A stretch of DNA of 64,000 bases. Origin: Ziziphus jujuba (Eukaryota; Streptophyta; Magnoliopsida; Rosales; Rhamnaceae). The translations under genes and the position numbers were made by a program. The DNA is taken from assembly GCF_031755915.1 (NCBI RefSeq), contig NC_083389.1, positions 17,043,001 through 17,107,000 of the forward strand, read 5' to 3'. Below, in pieces: positions 11,401-22,363 of the stretch. The notes beneath the pieces are model-generated. The model was given only the letters and a program-made list of their open reading frames with translations. It searched no databases and was not told where the DNA came from. Within the stretch, counting starts at the first letter, position 1; the number at the start of each line of letters is the position of its first letter.

Positions 11401-12124
11401 GGGTTTAATCAAAGTCTCCTCGAAATTTCCATGAAGTTTCTATATTTTTAGCATATGAAAAAGAAATTTAGTTTTCAAATAAAAATGAAATATAATTTTT
11501 ATAATATTTATGAAAATTTATGATATTTTTCTAAAGTTTTAATCAAAATATACCTATTAATTTATTTATAATTTGATTAAAAAATCTATAATATTCATAA
11601 AGATTTTGAAAACATATATTAAATTTAATTATTTTAACTTTTTATCAAAAAAAATTATAAATACTATTGGTATTTAGTAAAAGTTTAAAATCAGAATTTT
11701 TTTTTTTTTAAAGAACTTCAACAATATATACAAGAATTTTATAACTGAAAATTAACACAAAGCTAGAGGAACATAATGAATTTTACCTCTCCATAAGCCT
11801 ATAACAATTGTAATACAATGGCAGAGTATAAATGAAAATTAACTATATATTATACGCAGAGCAAAATACAATAAAATACTTCTTAATGTATCAATTAAAC
11901 GGTAACTTACGATTTTTCAAACTTTTTGGTATATTCTAAAATCATATTTATTCCATATAAAAATATCCATGAAATAAAATATAATTTTATGACAGATTTA
12001 TTGGTTTATAACCAACATTTTAAATTAAATTGTAATTTCTCAATATATTATAAACTAGTAAATGAGAATTTTCAAATCGGGTGGAGGTTTTTTTCGTTTT
12101 GTGTTCTCAGTTCTTCTCTGGTAG
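11153..12124. other. AT-rich spacer, no gene
   Basis: Apart from one of the diverged repeat units near 11280-11390 I see only AT-rich sequence and chance frames such as 11926-12180, which is rich in Tyr, Asn and Phe. Confidence 0.6.
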
Positions 12125-12995
12125 ATCAACTTGGATGTATGTATATGGAATTCCACAGAATTGGGATTTGGTGCTCTTGATTTAGTATAGAATTAAGTTC
12201 GTGGTTGAAGTGTAAGATCCAAAGAAAGCAACCAACCTACCGTCTTCTTCTCAGAGCAGGGCCTGTCTAAATTTTGCGACCTTCAAAATTCTTACTGTTT
12301 GATTAAGAAATGTTAGCTTTTTTTTTTTTAATCCAATTAGAATTTCTGTTTCTCAGCTTTTTGTCAAATCTATTAATATATTTTGGCTGGATTTCAAGGG
12401 TTGTTAACATATATATCTTCAATAAAAAGAGAATAGAAAATGAGAGAGTAGGAAGGAAATGATGAGAAGGGCCTCCTTTGAAGCGATTGATTTGAAGTTG
12501 TTTGAAAGAATAAAGGCCAGTCTCATTAATCATATATACTCTTTCATATTTATCTTTTTTTTCAAATTATATAACGAGGTTTGAAACATTTTAGAAATAT
12601 TCCTATATTCGACCAGTTAATTTTGGTCCCAAAAATTTTCTCGCATCAATATAACAAGCTAAAAGGACATTAAAAGCCTTACATTCAAAAATAACTTTAA
12701 CATGCTTTTTATAATTTAAACCCAAAGTATTAGCATAAATAATATATTTGCTATTTGTCATTATTGATGAATAATCACCGAGAAAATTTATATGTCAAAT
12801 AATAATTTAAATAGTTATCATTAAAAAAATTACTTTTAAAGTTTTAGAATAAAATTAAATATTGATAATTAAAATTTATCACATAAAATAATAATTATTA
12901 CTAATGATAATAAATAGTAATATTCTAATATATCACAAGTTTTATCTTGAATATCTTATTGAACTTTATGGTTATTGTGAAGTCAAAATTTGTAT
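12125..12995. repeat. Dispersed duplicate, copy 2
   Basis: Counterpart of 8420-9135. It contains an extra AT-rich stretch near 12735-12940 relative to copy 1. No gene seen. Confidence 0.65.
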
Positions 12996-14193
12996 GGTAA
13001 AAGTCATATTGTCTACTAAATTATTATAGTTTTCTTAGTGAGGGCCTAGGCAAAATTTGTTATAAGGCATTTATCAGATACAATTAATAATTTTTTAAAA
13101 TTAAAATTTATTTTTATTTTAAATATATGTTTTTTTAACATTTTGAAGTAAATTTTGATAATATATATATATATATATTTACTTCTAATGAATTATGCAA
13201 TTGACAAATTCTAATTAAGTTTTTAAAGTAAATTAGAGAATGCACAATAAAACAAATATGTGATTTATATTTATATGATAAACAATGGTATAATTTGAAA
13301 ATTGATAACTACAATCAGAATTCATAGACAACAAAAATATTTATATATTTATTATGTGAATAACAATGTAAAATAATTAAATAAATAAGAAGTAACAGGA
13401 AACATGAGAAGAAAAAAAAATAAGTAATAAGATTACGTTCTGTATAAGCTTTTTAAATAAAATTATGTAAATTATATACAGTATATCAGAAAGATTAAAC
13501 AACTTATATAAAAGATGAGTAAATTTAATTTTTCTTTTTCTTATATAAAATATTAACCAAGCTAACTATTTCTTTTTAACTTTTAAAGATTTAATACAAG
13601 TATAAGAAATAAGAAATTTACTTTTTTGGTAAAATAGAAAGAATAGTTGATTGATACTATTTTAGAAAAATTTTTAAAAAAAAAAAATATATATATATAT
13701 ATATATACACGTGTATATATAACTAATAAATTACAGTAAATATAGAATTAAAAAAAATAGAATTATATTTCCTAAAAAAATTTGTTCTATATTATTTATT
13801 AAAATATACAACAATATATATAATAATTATATTATAATATATGGCCCTTCGGTGCACTAGGCATTTCACCATTTTCACAGATAAACTAGCTTACATCATT
13901 ATGGAATAAAGTTTAACAATTATGGAATAAAGTTTAACAATTGCATGAGATTTTTTCAGGAGAAGACAGATTTTGCCAACCTGGCGGCCACATATTGGAT
14001 AAGAATGAGAGTAAAAACCGTGAGCAAAACGTGGTGGACAAGGCAATGGAATTAAAGACAAAAAATAAATAAATAAATAATAATAATAATAATAATAATT
14101 GTTTAGAGTTGAGCTCTCGCATTGGTCGTGTACTTAAAAAACTTTGTTTCCTGACAACAATCAAGAGCATTATTAGTTTATAATTGTTGTTAC

Positions 14194-14239
<46 letters not shown>

Positions 14240-14705
14240 TATATAAAGTAATTGTTTATTAATCATAGAAAAGACAAATTTTTTTAATGATTTTATATTA
14301 TGTGGCCAATCTAAAATAAGATTTATTTCTTTTTTTGTCCCCATTTTATGCTATTTTGAAACTTTTAAAATTATCACTATTTATTTTATTAGGTCTTTAT
14401 TATCTTTCCTTGTAGGTGTATCCTAATTGATTTCTTAATTATAAAATATTACTTTGATTAACTTGTAATTTTATAATCTTTTAGCCTAATTTAAATAAAC
14501 TATATTCGCCATATTGACACTCTATATAATCTACAATGAACAATTCAAAATACTCAAGGAAATTATGTAACTTAATTTTAATAGTTTTGTTTGTTCGTTT
14601 TATTTTATTATTGAATTAGCAAAATTTTTATTTATTTTTTTAGTTTTTTACTATTGGTCCCCACCATTAATATCTTGGCTCCGCACCTGGCTATATATAT
14701 ATATA
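12996..14705. other. AT-rich spacer with microsatellites, no gene
   Basis: Holds (TA)n at about 13159-13178 and 13688-13707, (AAT)n near 14078-14099 and an (ATT)n tract at about 14194-14239. Bases 14081-14277 are a diverged copy of the lipase upstream region (4372-4580). The Asn-rich open frame 13934-14344 on the - strand is the translated (ATT)n tract and is not a gene. A (TA)n tract at 14694-14705 directly abuts the second Helitron 3' end. Confidence 0.65.
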
Positions 14706-14715
14706 CTAGGTATGG

Positions 14716-14734
14716 CCACGTGCATCGCACGTGG
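14716..14734 (-). other. Helitron 3' hairpin, copy 2
   Basis: CCACGTGC-ATC-GCACGTGG is a perfect 8-bp stem with a 3-base loop, six bases inside the CTAG terminus. Confidence 0.8.
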
Positions 14735-15562
14735 TTTGGATTAAAATTTGAATGTTTAATAGCTTTTAAGTAATATGGAAAAGTTTGAATTAAAAATTTA
14801 TTAAATTAGTTTTTTTAATTAACATTTTTCAATTTGTTTAGAAGGATTTAATCTTAAATTATTAACAAATATAAAGAAATTAATCATTTTATCCCAAGTT
14901 TTTTCATAAATTTAATATCCAAATCGCATCATATAATTTTAAAGTAAGAACACTTCCAACTGATACGAACCTAGGACGACCTGCTCCTAAATCTGTATTA
15001 TATTAGTCCGGATCTTAATTAAGTTCAAGTTCTAATGAAATTGACCTCAACCCCTAACCAACCTGTTATTAGAAACCTTGGTATAATGTAGACGCCACAA
15101 TAGGGGATGGAAAACTTATTGATAAGTCAAACTAAAACAACCAATTCTCTAATGGTGTTTTAGGTGTTCTCAAAGAACAAAGACATAATTAATCTCACAA
15201 GTATTTTCTCAATCAAATCAAAGTTAGTTCTTATTGATAACTAAGCCTTTAAATAGGCTTTGAAAGAAACAAAATAAACCCTAAAAATCCTAGGTAAAAC
15301 CGGCCACACACATAAAGAATCCTAGTTGGCTGCAACTATACTTCCTTTCCTAATCTAAGTTTGATTAATTAATTCCTTTATATTAAATTAGGAATTAATT
15401 AATTTACAATAAAATAAAAACCTTCTTAAAGTTATTTGTCCAGAAAATAAATAAATAAAAACCCAAAAAGAAAGAAAATCAATCGCAAATCAGGTAACGA
15501 GTTGACTTTGACATTTAGGCGGAATTATTTCTTCAACCGAGCTAACTTATGTCTGCCTGATG

Positions 15563-16302
15563 TCCGAGCTAACTTATGACCTATCCGAGCTAACTGATGT
15601 CTGTCTGAGCTAACTTGTGTTTGGCCAAGCTAACTGATGTCTGTCCGAGCTAAGTTGTGTATGGCCGAGCTAACTGATGTCTGGCCGAGCTAACTGATGT
15701 CTGGCCGAGCTAAGTTGTGTCTGGCCGAGCTAACTGATGTCTGGCCGAGCTAACTGATGTCTGTCCGAGCTAAGTTGTGTCTGGCCGAGCTAAGTTGTGT
15801 CTGGCCGAACTAACTGATATCTGTCCGAGCTAAGTTGTGTCTGGCCGAGCTAAGTTGTGTCTGTCCGAGCTAACTGATGTCTGTCCGAGCTAAGTTGTGT
15901 CTGGCCGAGCTAACTGATGTCTGGCCGAGCTAAGTTGTATTTGGCCGAGCTAACTGATGTCTGGCCGAGCTAAGTTGTGTCTGGCCGAGCTAACTGATGT
16001 CTGGCCGAGCTAATTGACGTTTGTCCGAGCTAAGTTGTGTCTGGCCGAGCTAAGTTGTGTCTGGCCGAGCTAACTGATGTCTGTCCGAGCTAACTGATGT
16101 CTGGCCGAGCTAAGTTGTGTCTGGCCTAGCTAAGTTGTGTCTGGCCGAGCTAACTGATGTCTGGCCGAGCTAAGTTGTCTCTATCCGAGCTAAGTTGTGT
16201 CTGGCCGAGCTAACTGATGTCTGGCCGAGCTAAGTTGTGTCAGGCCGAGCTAACTGATGTCGGGCCGAGCTAACTTATGTGTGGCCGAGCTAAGTTGTGT
16301 CT
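15563..16302. repeat. 20-bp minisatellite, about 37 units
   Basis: Same 20-bp unit and same two tail types as the array at 3081-3440 but about twice as long. The right end has the same series of variant units as copy 1; the extra units are in the middle. This length change is the main structural difference between the two Helitron 3' segments. Confidence 0.95.
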
Positions 16303-16855
16303 GGCCGTTTTTGGTTTGCGACCACTCGATTCGATCGTCTCTTGAAGAGACACAAGCCAAAGTGATGGAATGGCAGAAACAAGGAACACAAGGAATGGGG
16401 CGGGCGAGAAAAGAATGCGTAAAACGATCGGAAAACTTTGAAAGGGCATAACTTTTGATCTGACAGTCGGATCGGGGCCCATAATATATCAAAAGAAAGG
16501 GAATTTGAAGGGGAATGCAGTGGCAGGTCGGCCCGATTTTCAAAAAAAACCACTTTTAAGTGCCCAACAAGGGATTTCCATCCATTTGGGGGAAATTCCA
16601 TTTTTTCTTTTTTAAAATTGGGACATGTTCAGGATTTTAGAATTCGAATTTCGACATGGGGCATCATGTATTAGGTTATACCTAAATCAATTTCTATTAC
16701 ATCTTGCAATGTACAAAATAATAATATTAATGTAACTGTCATAGTATAGTCTAAATATGCTATAAATTCACAAAAGACTGATAATAATCTACTTATGAAC
16801 TGATAGTAATCTATCATGTCCACATTAACAAAAAGATGGTTCCCATGATAACAAA

Positions 16856-18020
16856 TTAAGCATTGTCTTTAAGCTCGGCAAACTGCTTCCTACTCCCTTC
16901 ACCAAATTGTAAATGAGAACTTTCAAGATTCAGCGCTATTGGATCTGCCTCATCTGCACTTTTGGAAATCATCAGCTTTAGTTTCTTTGTTGCATTGTTT
17001 CTTGCAGTAGGCTTTGAAACCAAATCAGCTAGAACTTTATCTTCATTGCTCATTTGCTCTATCTTAGCATTGTCAGCACTTCCAGATATATCTGATTTTG
17101 AAAGTTGTAATATATATGCATTAGAACATTAAATAAAAGCTCATGTAATTTCACTTAGGATATAATGTATCAAACATGTTCATACCTCTCAATTCAGTTA
17201 TGCCTAATGATTTTCCACTTTGCTCTTCAACAATTTCTAAAACTTGACTAACTTCAGCATCATTTGAAGTATCTGTTTGTGTTAATGTGTTGATTTCTTT
17301 TGAAATAGTATCACAAACAGAAAGGATTGTGTATTTCCATCTTGTAATATCACAATATTCATGTTTAGATGCTTTAACTTGAATTAGAAGCTTATGACTA
17401 CTGGATAATGTGGCAATTTTTTCAATATCTTTAACAGAATCCTAAAAAAAAGAAAGATTCACAAATGAAAAGTTATAAAAATATAGCTGAACAAATTGAC
17501 TATATAGACAAACATACCGACGTGGGATAGAGAGTCAATATAAGTGTGTAGTCGTGAGAACGGGACAAAGCTGTAAACAGCAGGCACAATTATCTCTGAA
17601 TCTCGAGTCACTTCTTCCACAATGGTTCGACCATTTATAGTCCATCGCAAATTATTTTGAACAATCTGATATTGTGCACCAATTTCTTTAACCCAAGCAT
17701 TAGAAATATAATAATTTTTCCCAATTATGAGTGTGTCTCGGAAGATGTGGATGTCTCCACCATATATTGTGGCCTGGATCTTATTACCCTGTATAAGAAA
17801 AACAAGAGACTTAAAATTGAGTTATATATGAAACAAATTATACAAAATAAATATATTATCAAAACAAACTTACTTCTTCATCAGCTAAGATTAACCTTTG
17901 ATATTTGTTTGGACTTGATTTAGAAACTCGTGGCATTGCTTTCTCAATAATCACCACTTTTACTGTCCAACCTCTTTGTTGAGCTTGAATATCCTTGATT
18001 AGCTTTACTTCTCTAACCAT
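16856..18020 (-). CDS. RPA1-like (replication protein A 70-kDa subunit-like) protein of the Helitron
   Basis: Four exons read on the - strand: 18020-17874 (ATG, ends LADEE, donor GTAAGT), 17788-17518, 17441-17186 and 17091-16856 (stop TAA), about 300 residues. RPA1 proteins bind single-stranded DNA through OB folds. The start MVREVKLIKDIQ, then RGWTVKVVIIEKAMPRV, RLILADEEGNKIQATIYGGD and NYYISNAWVKE follow the strand pattern of an RPA1 OB-fold domain. The C-terminal part is Ser/Lys-rich and weakly conserved. There is no zinc-binding domain. One junction is unclear: with the strong donor GTATGT after 17518 the frame breaks, whereas GT three codon positions earlier (CAC^GTCGG) keeps it, so either a weak donor is used or the gene is damaged. 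Plant Helitrons commonly carry RPA-like genes, which supports the assignment of both gene and element. Confidence 0.7.
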
Positions 18021-18375
18021 TTTGCTATATTATATTTTAGAAAAACATAAAATGAAATCACTATGAATCAAATAAACCAAATTATAGATGACATAGTCAT
18101 TGACTATGAGGAACACGGATGCTCTGGCAGTTGTTAGAGCTCTCAAAAAATGGATGTTTGAGATAATCTACGCAGACAAGCTAGTCCTTTTGTTAGCATA
18201 AATACATGTTGGTTTTTCATATATCAATATGTGATATTGGGTGAAGAACTGAAATATAAATCATATGCATGTGCACACAAAAGCAATGAAAAATGCAAAG
18301 ATCCATGCACAATGAAATTCATGAACTCACAAAAGAATTGAAATGCACAAGGAAATTAAGTAATAAGACAAAGGA
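18021..18375. other. Spacer between RPA-like gene and tandem array
   Basis: Single-copy AT-rich sequence upstream of the RPA-like ATG, with no clear TATA box at usual distance. It may be an intron or leader if transcription starts in the array to the right. Confidence 0.5.
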
Positions 18376-21300
18376 ATGGAAAAAATTAAAGTTACCAATT
18401 TTGTAGTGAATAACACAATCCTCATGTTCTTTATCGTCACTGATAAAGAGAGTAGGGGGAGAGAAAAGCTGAAAACAAAAAAAAAAATAGAAAAGAAAAA
18501 AAGGCAATGGCATTTAAATACTGAAAACCAAGGAAATAGGCTTTAAAATATTATAAATCAAAATCTTTACTTACATGGTAAGACAAAGTCTTTTCTGAAG
18601 TACAATAATGAAGTCCAGAATTTTGTATAAAGTACACCAACTCTATCCTTACCATACTGTAAGTCATCATAACCATAATGCATGCCATACCACAACCCCT
18701 GACACCTGTATGGCAAAAAAAAAAAAAAAAAGCATAAAATGTGGATCTCACCAGTATGGCAACTGTTGAATAGTAAAAAAACAAGGAAAAGAAAAGCCAA
18801 AACGCACAAAAAGTAGTCGTTTTGGAACCATTTTGAACAGTAAAACATGACCAAAACTTGGGAGCCCTTCTCGCTTATAGTTAAAGTTACCAATTTTGTA
18901 GTGAATAACACAATCCTCATGTTCTTTATCGTCACTGATAAAGAGAGTAGGGGGAGAGAAAAGCTGAAAACAAAAAAAAAAAAATAGAAAAGAAAAAAAG
19001 GCAATGGCATTTAAATACTGAAAACCAAGGAAATAGGCTTTAAAATATTATAAATCAAAATCTTTACTTACATGGTAAGGCAAAGTCTTTTCTGAAGTAC
19101 AATAATGAAGTCCAGAATTTTGTATAAAGTACACCAACTCTATCCTTACCATACTGTAAGTCATCATAACCATAATGCATGCCATACCACAATCCCTGAC
19201 ACCTGTGGAAAAAATTAAAGTTACCAATTTTGTAGTGAATAACACAATCCTCATGTTCTTTATCGTCACTGATAAAGAGAGTAGGGGGAGAGAAAAGCTG
19301 AAAACAAAAAAAAAAATAGAAAAGAAAAAAAGGCAATGGCATTTAAATACTGAAAACCAAGGAAATAGGCTTTAAAATATTATAAATCAAAATATTTACT
19401 TACATGGTAAGGCAAAGTCTTTTCTGAAGTACAATAATGAAGTCCAGAATTTTGTATAAAGTGCACCAACTCTATCCTTACCATACTGTAAGTCATCATA
19501 ACCATAATGCATGCCATACCACAACCCCTGACACCTGTATGGCAAAAAAAAAAAAAAAAAAAGCATAAAATGTGGATCTCACCAGTATGGCAACTGTTGA
19601 ATACTAAAAAAACAAGGAAAAGAAAAGCCAAAACGCACAAAAAGTAGTCGTTTTGGAACCATTTTGAACAGTAAAACATGACCAAAACTTGGGAGCCCTT
19701 CTCGCTTATAGTATAGACTAAAGGAACTAAAGGATAAAGGAAAAAAAGGCAATGGCATTTAAATACTGAAAACCAAGGAAATAGGCTTTAAAATATTATA
19801 AATCAAAATCTTTACTTACATGGTAAGGCAAAGTCTTTTCTGAAGTACAATAATGAAGTCCAGAATTTTGTATAAAGTACACCAACTCTATCCTTACCAT
19901 ACTGTAAGTCATCATAACCATAATGCATGCCATACCACAACCCCTGACACCTGTGGAAAAAATTAAAGTTACCAATTTTGTAGTGAATAACACAATCCTC
20001 ATGTTCTTTATCGTCACTGATAAAGAGAGTAGGGGGAGAGAAAAGCTAAAAAAAAAAATAGAAAAGAAAAAAAGGCAATGGCATTTAAATACTGAAAACC
20101 AAGGAAATAGGCTTTAAAATATTATAAATCAAAATCTTTACTTACATGGTAAGGCAAAGTCTTTTCTGAAGTACAATAATGAAGTCCAGAATTTTGTATA
20201 AAGTACACCAACTCTATCCTTACCATATTGTAAGTCATCATAACCATAATGCATGCCATACCACAACCCCTGACACCTGTATGGCAAAATAAAAAAAAAA
20301 AAAAGCATAAAATGTGGATCTCACCTGTATGGCAACTGTTGAATAGTAAAAAAACAAGGAAAAGAAAAGCCAAAACGCATAAAAAGTAGTCGTTTTGGAA
20401 CCATTTTGAACAGTAAAACATGACCAAAACTTGGGAGCCCTTCTCGCTTATAGTTAAAGTTACCAATTTTGTAGTGAATAACACAATCCTCATGTTCTTT
20501 ATCGTCACTGATAAAGAGAGTAGGGGGAGAGAAAAGCTGAAAACAAAAAAAAAAAATAGAAAAGAAAAAAAGGCAATGGCATTTAAATACTGAAAACCAA
20601 GGAAATAGGCTTTAAAATATTATAAATCAAAATCTTTACTTACATGGTAAGGCAAAGTCTTTTCTGAAGTACAATAATGAAGTCCAGAATTTTGTATAAA
20701 GTACACCAACTCTATCCTTACCATACTGTAAGTCATCATAACCATAATGCATGCCATACCACAACCCCTGACACCTGTGGAAAAAATTAAAGTTACCAAT
20801 TTTGTAGTGAATAACACAATCCTCATGTTCTTTATCATCACTGATAAAGAGAGTAGGGGGAGAGAAAAGCTGAAAATAAAAAAAAAATAGAAAAGAAAAA
20901 AAGGCAATGGCATTTAAATACTGAAAACCAAGGAAATAGGCTTTAAAATATTATAAATCAAAATCTTTACTTATATGGTAAGGCAAAGTCTTTTCTGAAG
21001 TACAATAATAAAGTCCAGAATTTTGTATAAAGTGCACCAACTCTATCCTTACCATACTGTAAGTCATCATAACCATAATGCATGCCATACCACAACCCCT
21101 GACACCTGTATGGCAAAATAAAATAAAAAAAAAGCATAAAATGTGGATCTCACCAGTATGGCAACTGTTGAATAGTAAAAAAACAAGGAAAAGAAAAGCC
21201 AAAACGCACAAAAAGTAGTCGTTTTGGAACCATTTTGAACAGTAAAACATGACCAAAACTTGGGAACCCTTCTCGCTTATAGTATAGACTAAAGGAACTA

Positions 21301-22363
21301 AAGGATAAACGAAAAAAAGGCAATGGCATTTAAATACTGAAAACCAAGGAAATAGGCTTTAAAATATTATAAACCAAAATCTTTACTTACATGGTAAGGC
21401 AAAGTCTTTTCTGAAGTACAATAATGAAGTCCAGAATTTTGTATAAAGTACACCAACTCTATCCTTACCATACTGTAAGTCATCATAATTATAATGCATG
21501 CCATACCACAACCCTTGACACCTGTGGAAAAAATTAAAGTTACCAATTTTGTAGTGAATAACACAATCCTCATGTTCTTTATCGTCACTGATAAAGAGAG
21601 TAGGGGGAGAGAAAAGCTGAAAAAAAAATAGAAAAGAAAAAAAGGCAATGGCATTTAAATACTGAAAACCAAGGAAATAGGCTTTAAAATATTATAAATC
21701 AAAATTTTTACTTACATGGTAATGCAAAGTCTTTTCTGAAGTACAATAATGAAGTCCAGAATTTTGTATAAAGTACACCAACTCTATACTTACCATACTG
21801 TAAGTCATCATAACCATAATGCATGCCATACCACAATCCCTGACACCTGTGGAAAAAATTAAAGTTACCAATTTTGTAGTGAATAACACAATCCTCATGT
21901 TCTTTATCGTCACTGATAAAGAGAGTAGGGGGAGAGAAAAGCTGAAAACAAAAAAAAAAAATAGAAAAGAAGAAAAGGCAATGGCATTTAAATACTGAAA
22001 ACCAAGGAAATAGGCTTTAAAATATTATAAATCAAAATATTTACTTATATGGTAAGGCAAAGTCTTTTCTGAAGTACAATAATGAAATCCAGAATTTTGT
22101 ATAAAGTGCACCAACTCTATCCTTACCATACTGTAAGTCATCATAACCATAATGCATGTCATACCACAACCCCTGACACCTGTATGGCAAAATAAAAAAA
22201 AAAAAAGCATAAAATGTGGATCTCACCAGTATGGCAACTGTTGAATAGTAAAAAAACAAGGGAAAAAAAAGCCAAAACGCACAAAAAGTAGTCGTTTTGG
22301 AACCATTTTGAACAGTAAAACATGACCTGGGAGCCCTTCTCGCTTATAGTATAGACTAAAGGA
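18376..22363 (-). repeat. Complex tandem array with 1,571-bp higher-order period at the Helitron 5' end
   Basis: A core block C (on the + strand ending GACACCTGT) occurs ten times, ending at 18709, 19206, 19538, 19954, 20280, 20778, 21109, 21525, 21850 and 22183. The spacings 497, 332, 416, 326 repeat as 498, 331, 416, 325, so four sub-units form a higher-order unit of about 1,571 bp present twice, followed by a 333-bp step and the terminus. Blocks between the C copies are A (GTTACCAATTTTGTAGTG...), B (GGCAATGGCATTTAAATACT...) and D (AGCATAAAATGTGGATCTC...). On the - strand D ends in poly-T and CATACAG, and C ends in ATGTAAGTA, good acceptor and donor sites, so C could be a repeated non-coding exon. 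The repeated short frames here are shadows of the array. Confidence 0.9.
22343..22363 (-). other. Helitron 5' terminus
   Basis: On the - strand TCCTTTAGTCTATACTATAA follows host A (complement of T22364). TC plus an AT-rich start of this type is usual for plant Helitron 5' ends. Two further copies of the same tip lie inside the array near 19711-19725 and 21282-21296, but these are preceded by T, not A. Confidence 0.8.

Larger units (their letters stand above)
14706..17036 (-). repeat. Helitron 3'-terminal segment, copy 2
   Basis: Starts with CTAG (14706-14709), preceded by A14705, so on the - strand it reads CTAG followed by T. It matches 2226-4162 throughout. Here the sequence continues rightward into the full RPA-like gene, so this copy is joined to the rest of its element, and this is the proper 3' end of the 7.66-kb unit 14706-22363. 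Confidence 0.85.
2226..22363 (-). mobile_element. 20.1-kb Helitron insertion carrying an RPA-like gene and a complete lipase gene
   Basis: The block interrupts a duplicated host segment whose unoccupied copy is contiguous at 28639-28674. On the - strand the element starts TCCTTTAGTCTATACTATAA at 22363 and ends CTAG at 2229-2226, with host A before TC and host T after CTAG. TC at the 5' end, CTRR at the 3' end, a short hairpin just inside the 3' end (2236-2254) and insertion between A and T without target duplication are the defining Helitron features. It carries an RPA1-like gene, which plant Helitrons often carry, in the same orientation. I find no Rep/helicase gene, so it is probably non-autonomous. 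A second Helitron 3' end lies inside at 14706. The call relies on visible termini plus the paralogous empty site. Confidence 0.85.

Noticed and set aside
13934..14344. 136-codon - frame with a poly-Asn run
   Set aside because: The Asn run is the translated (ATT)n microsatellite; the rest is hydrophobic chance sequence.
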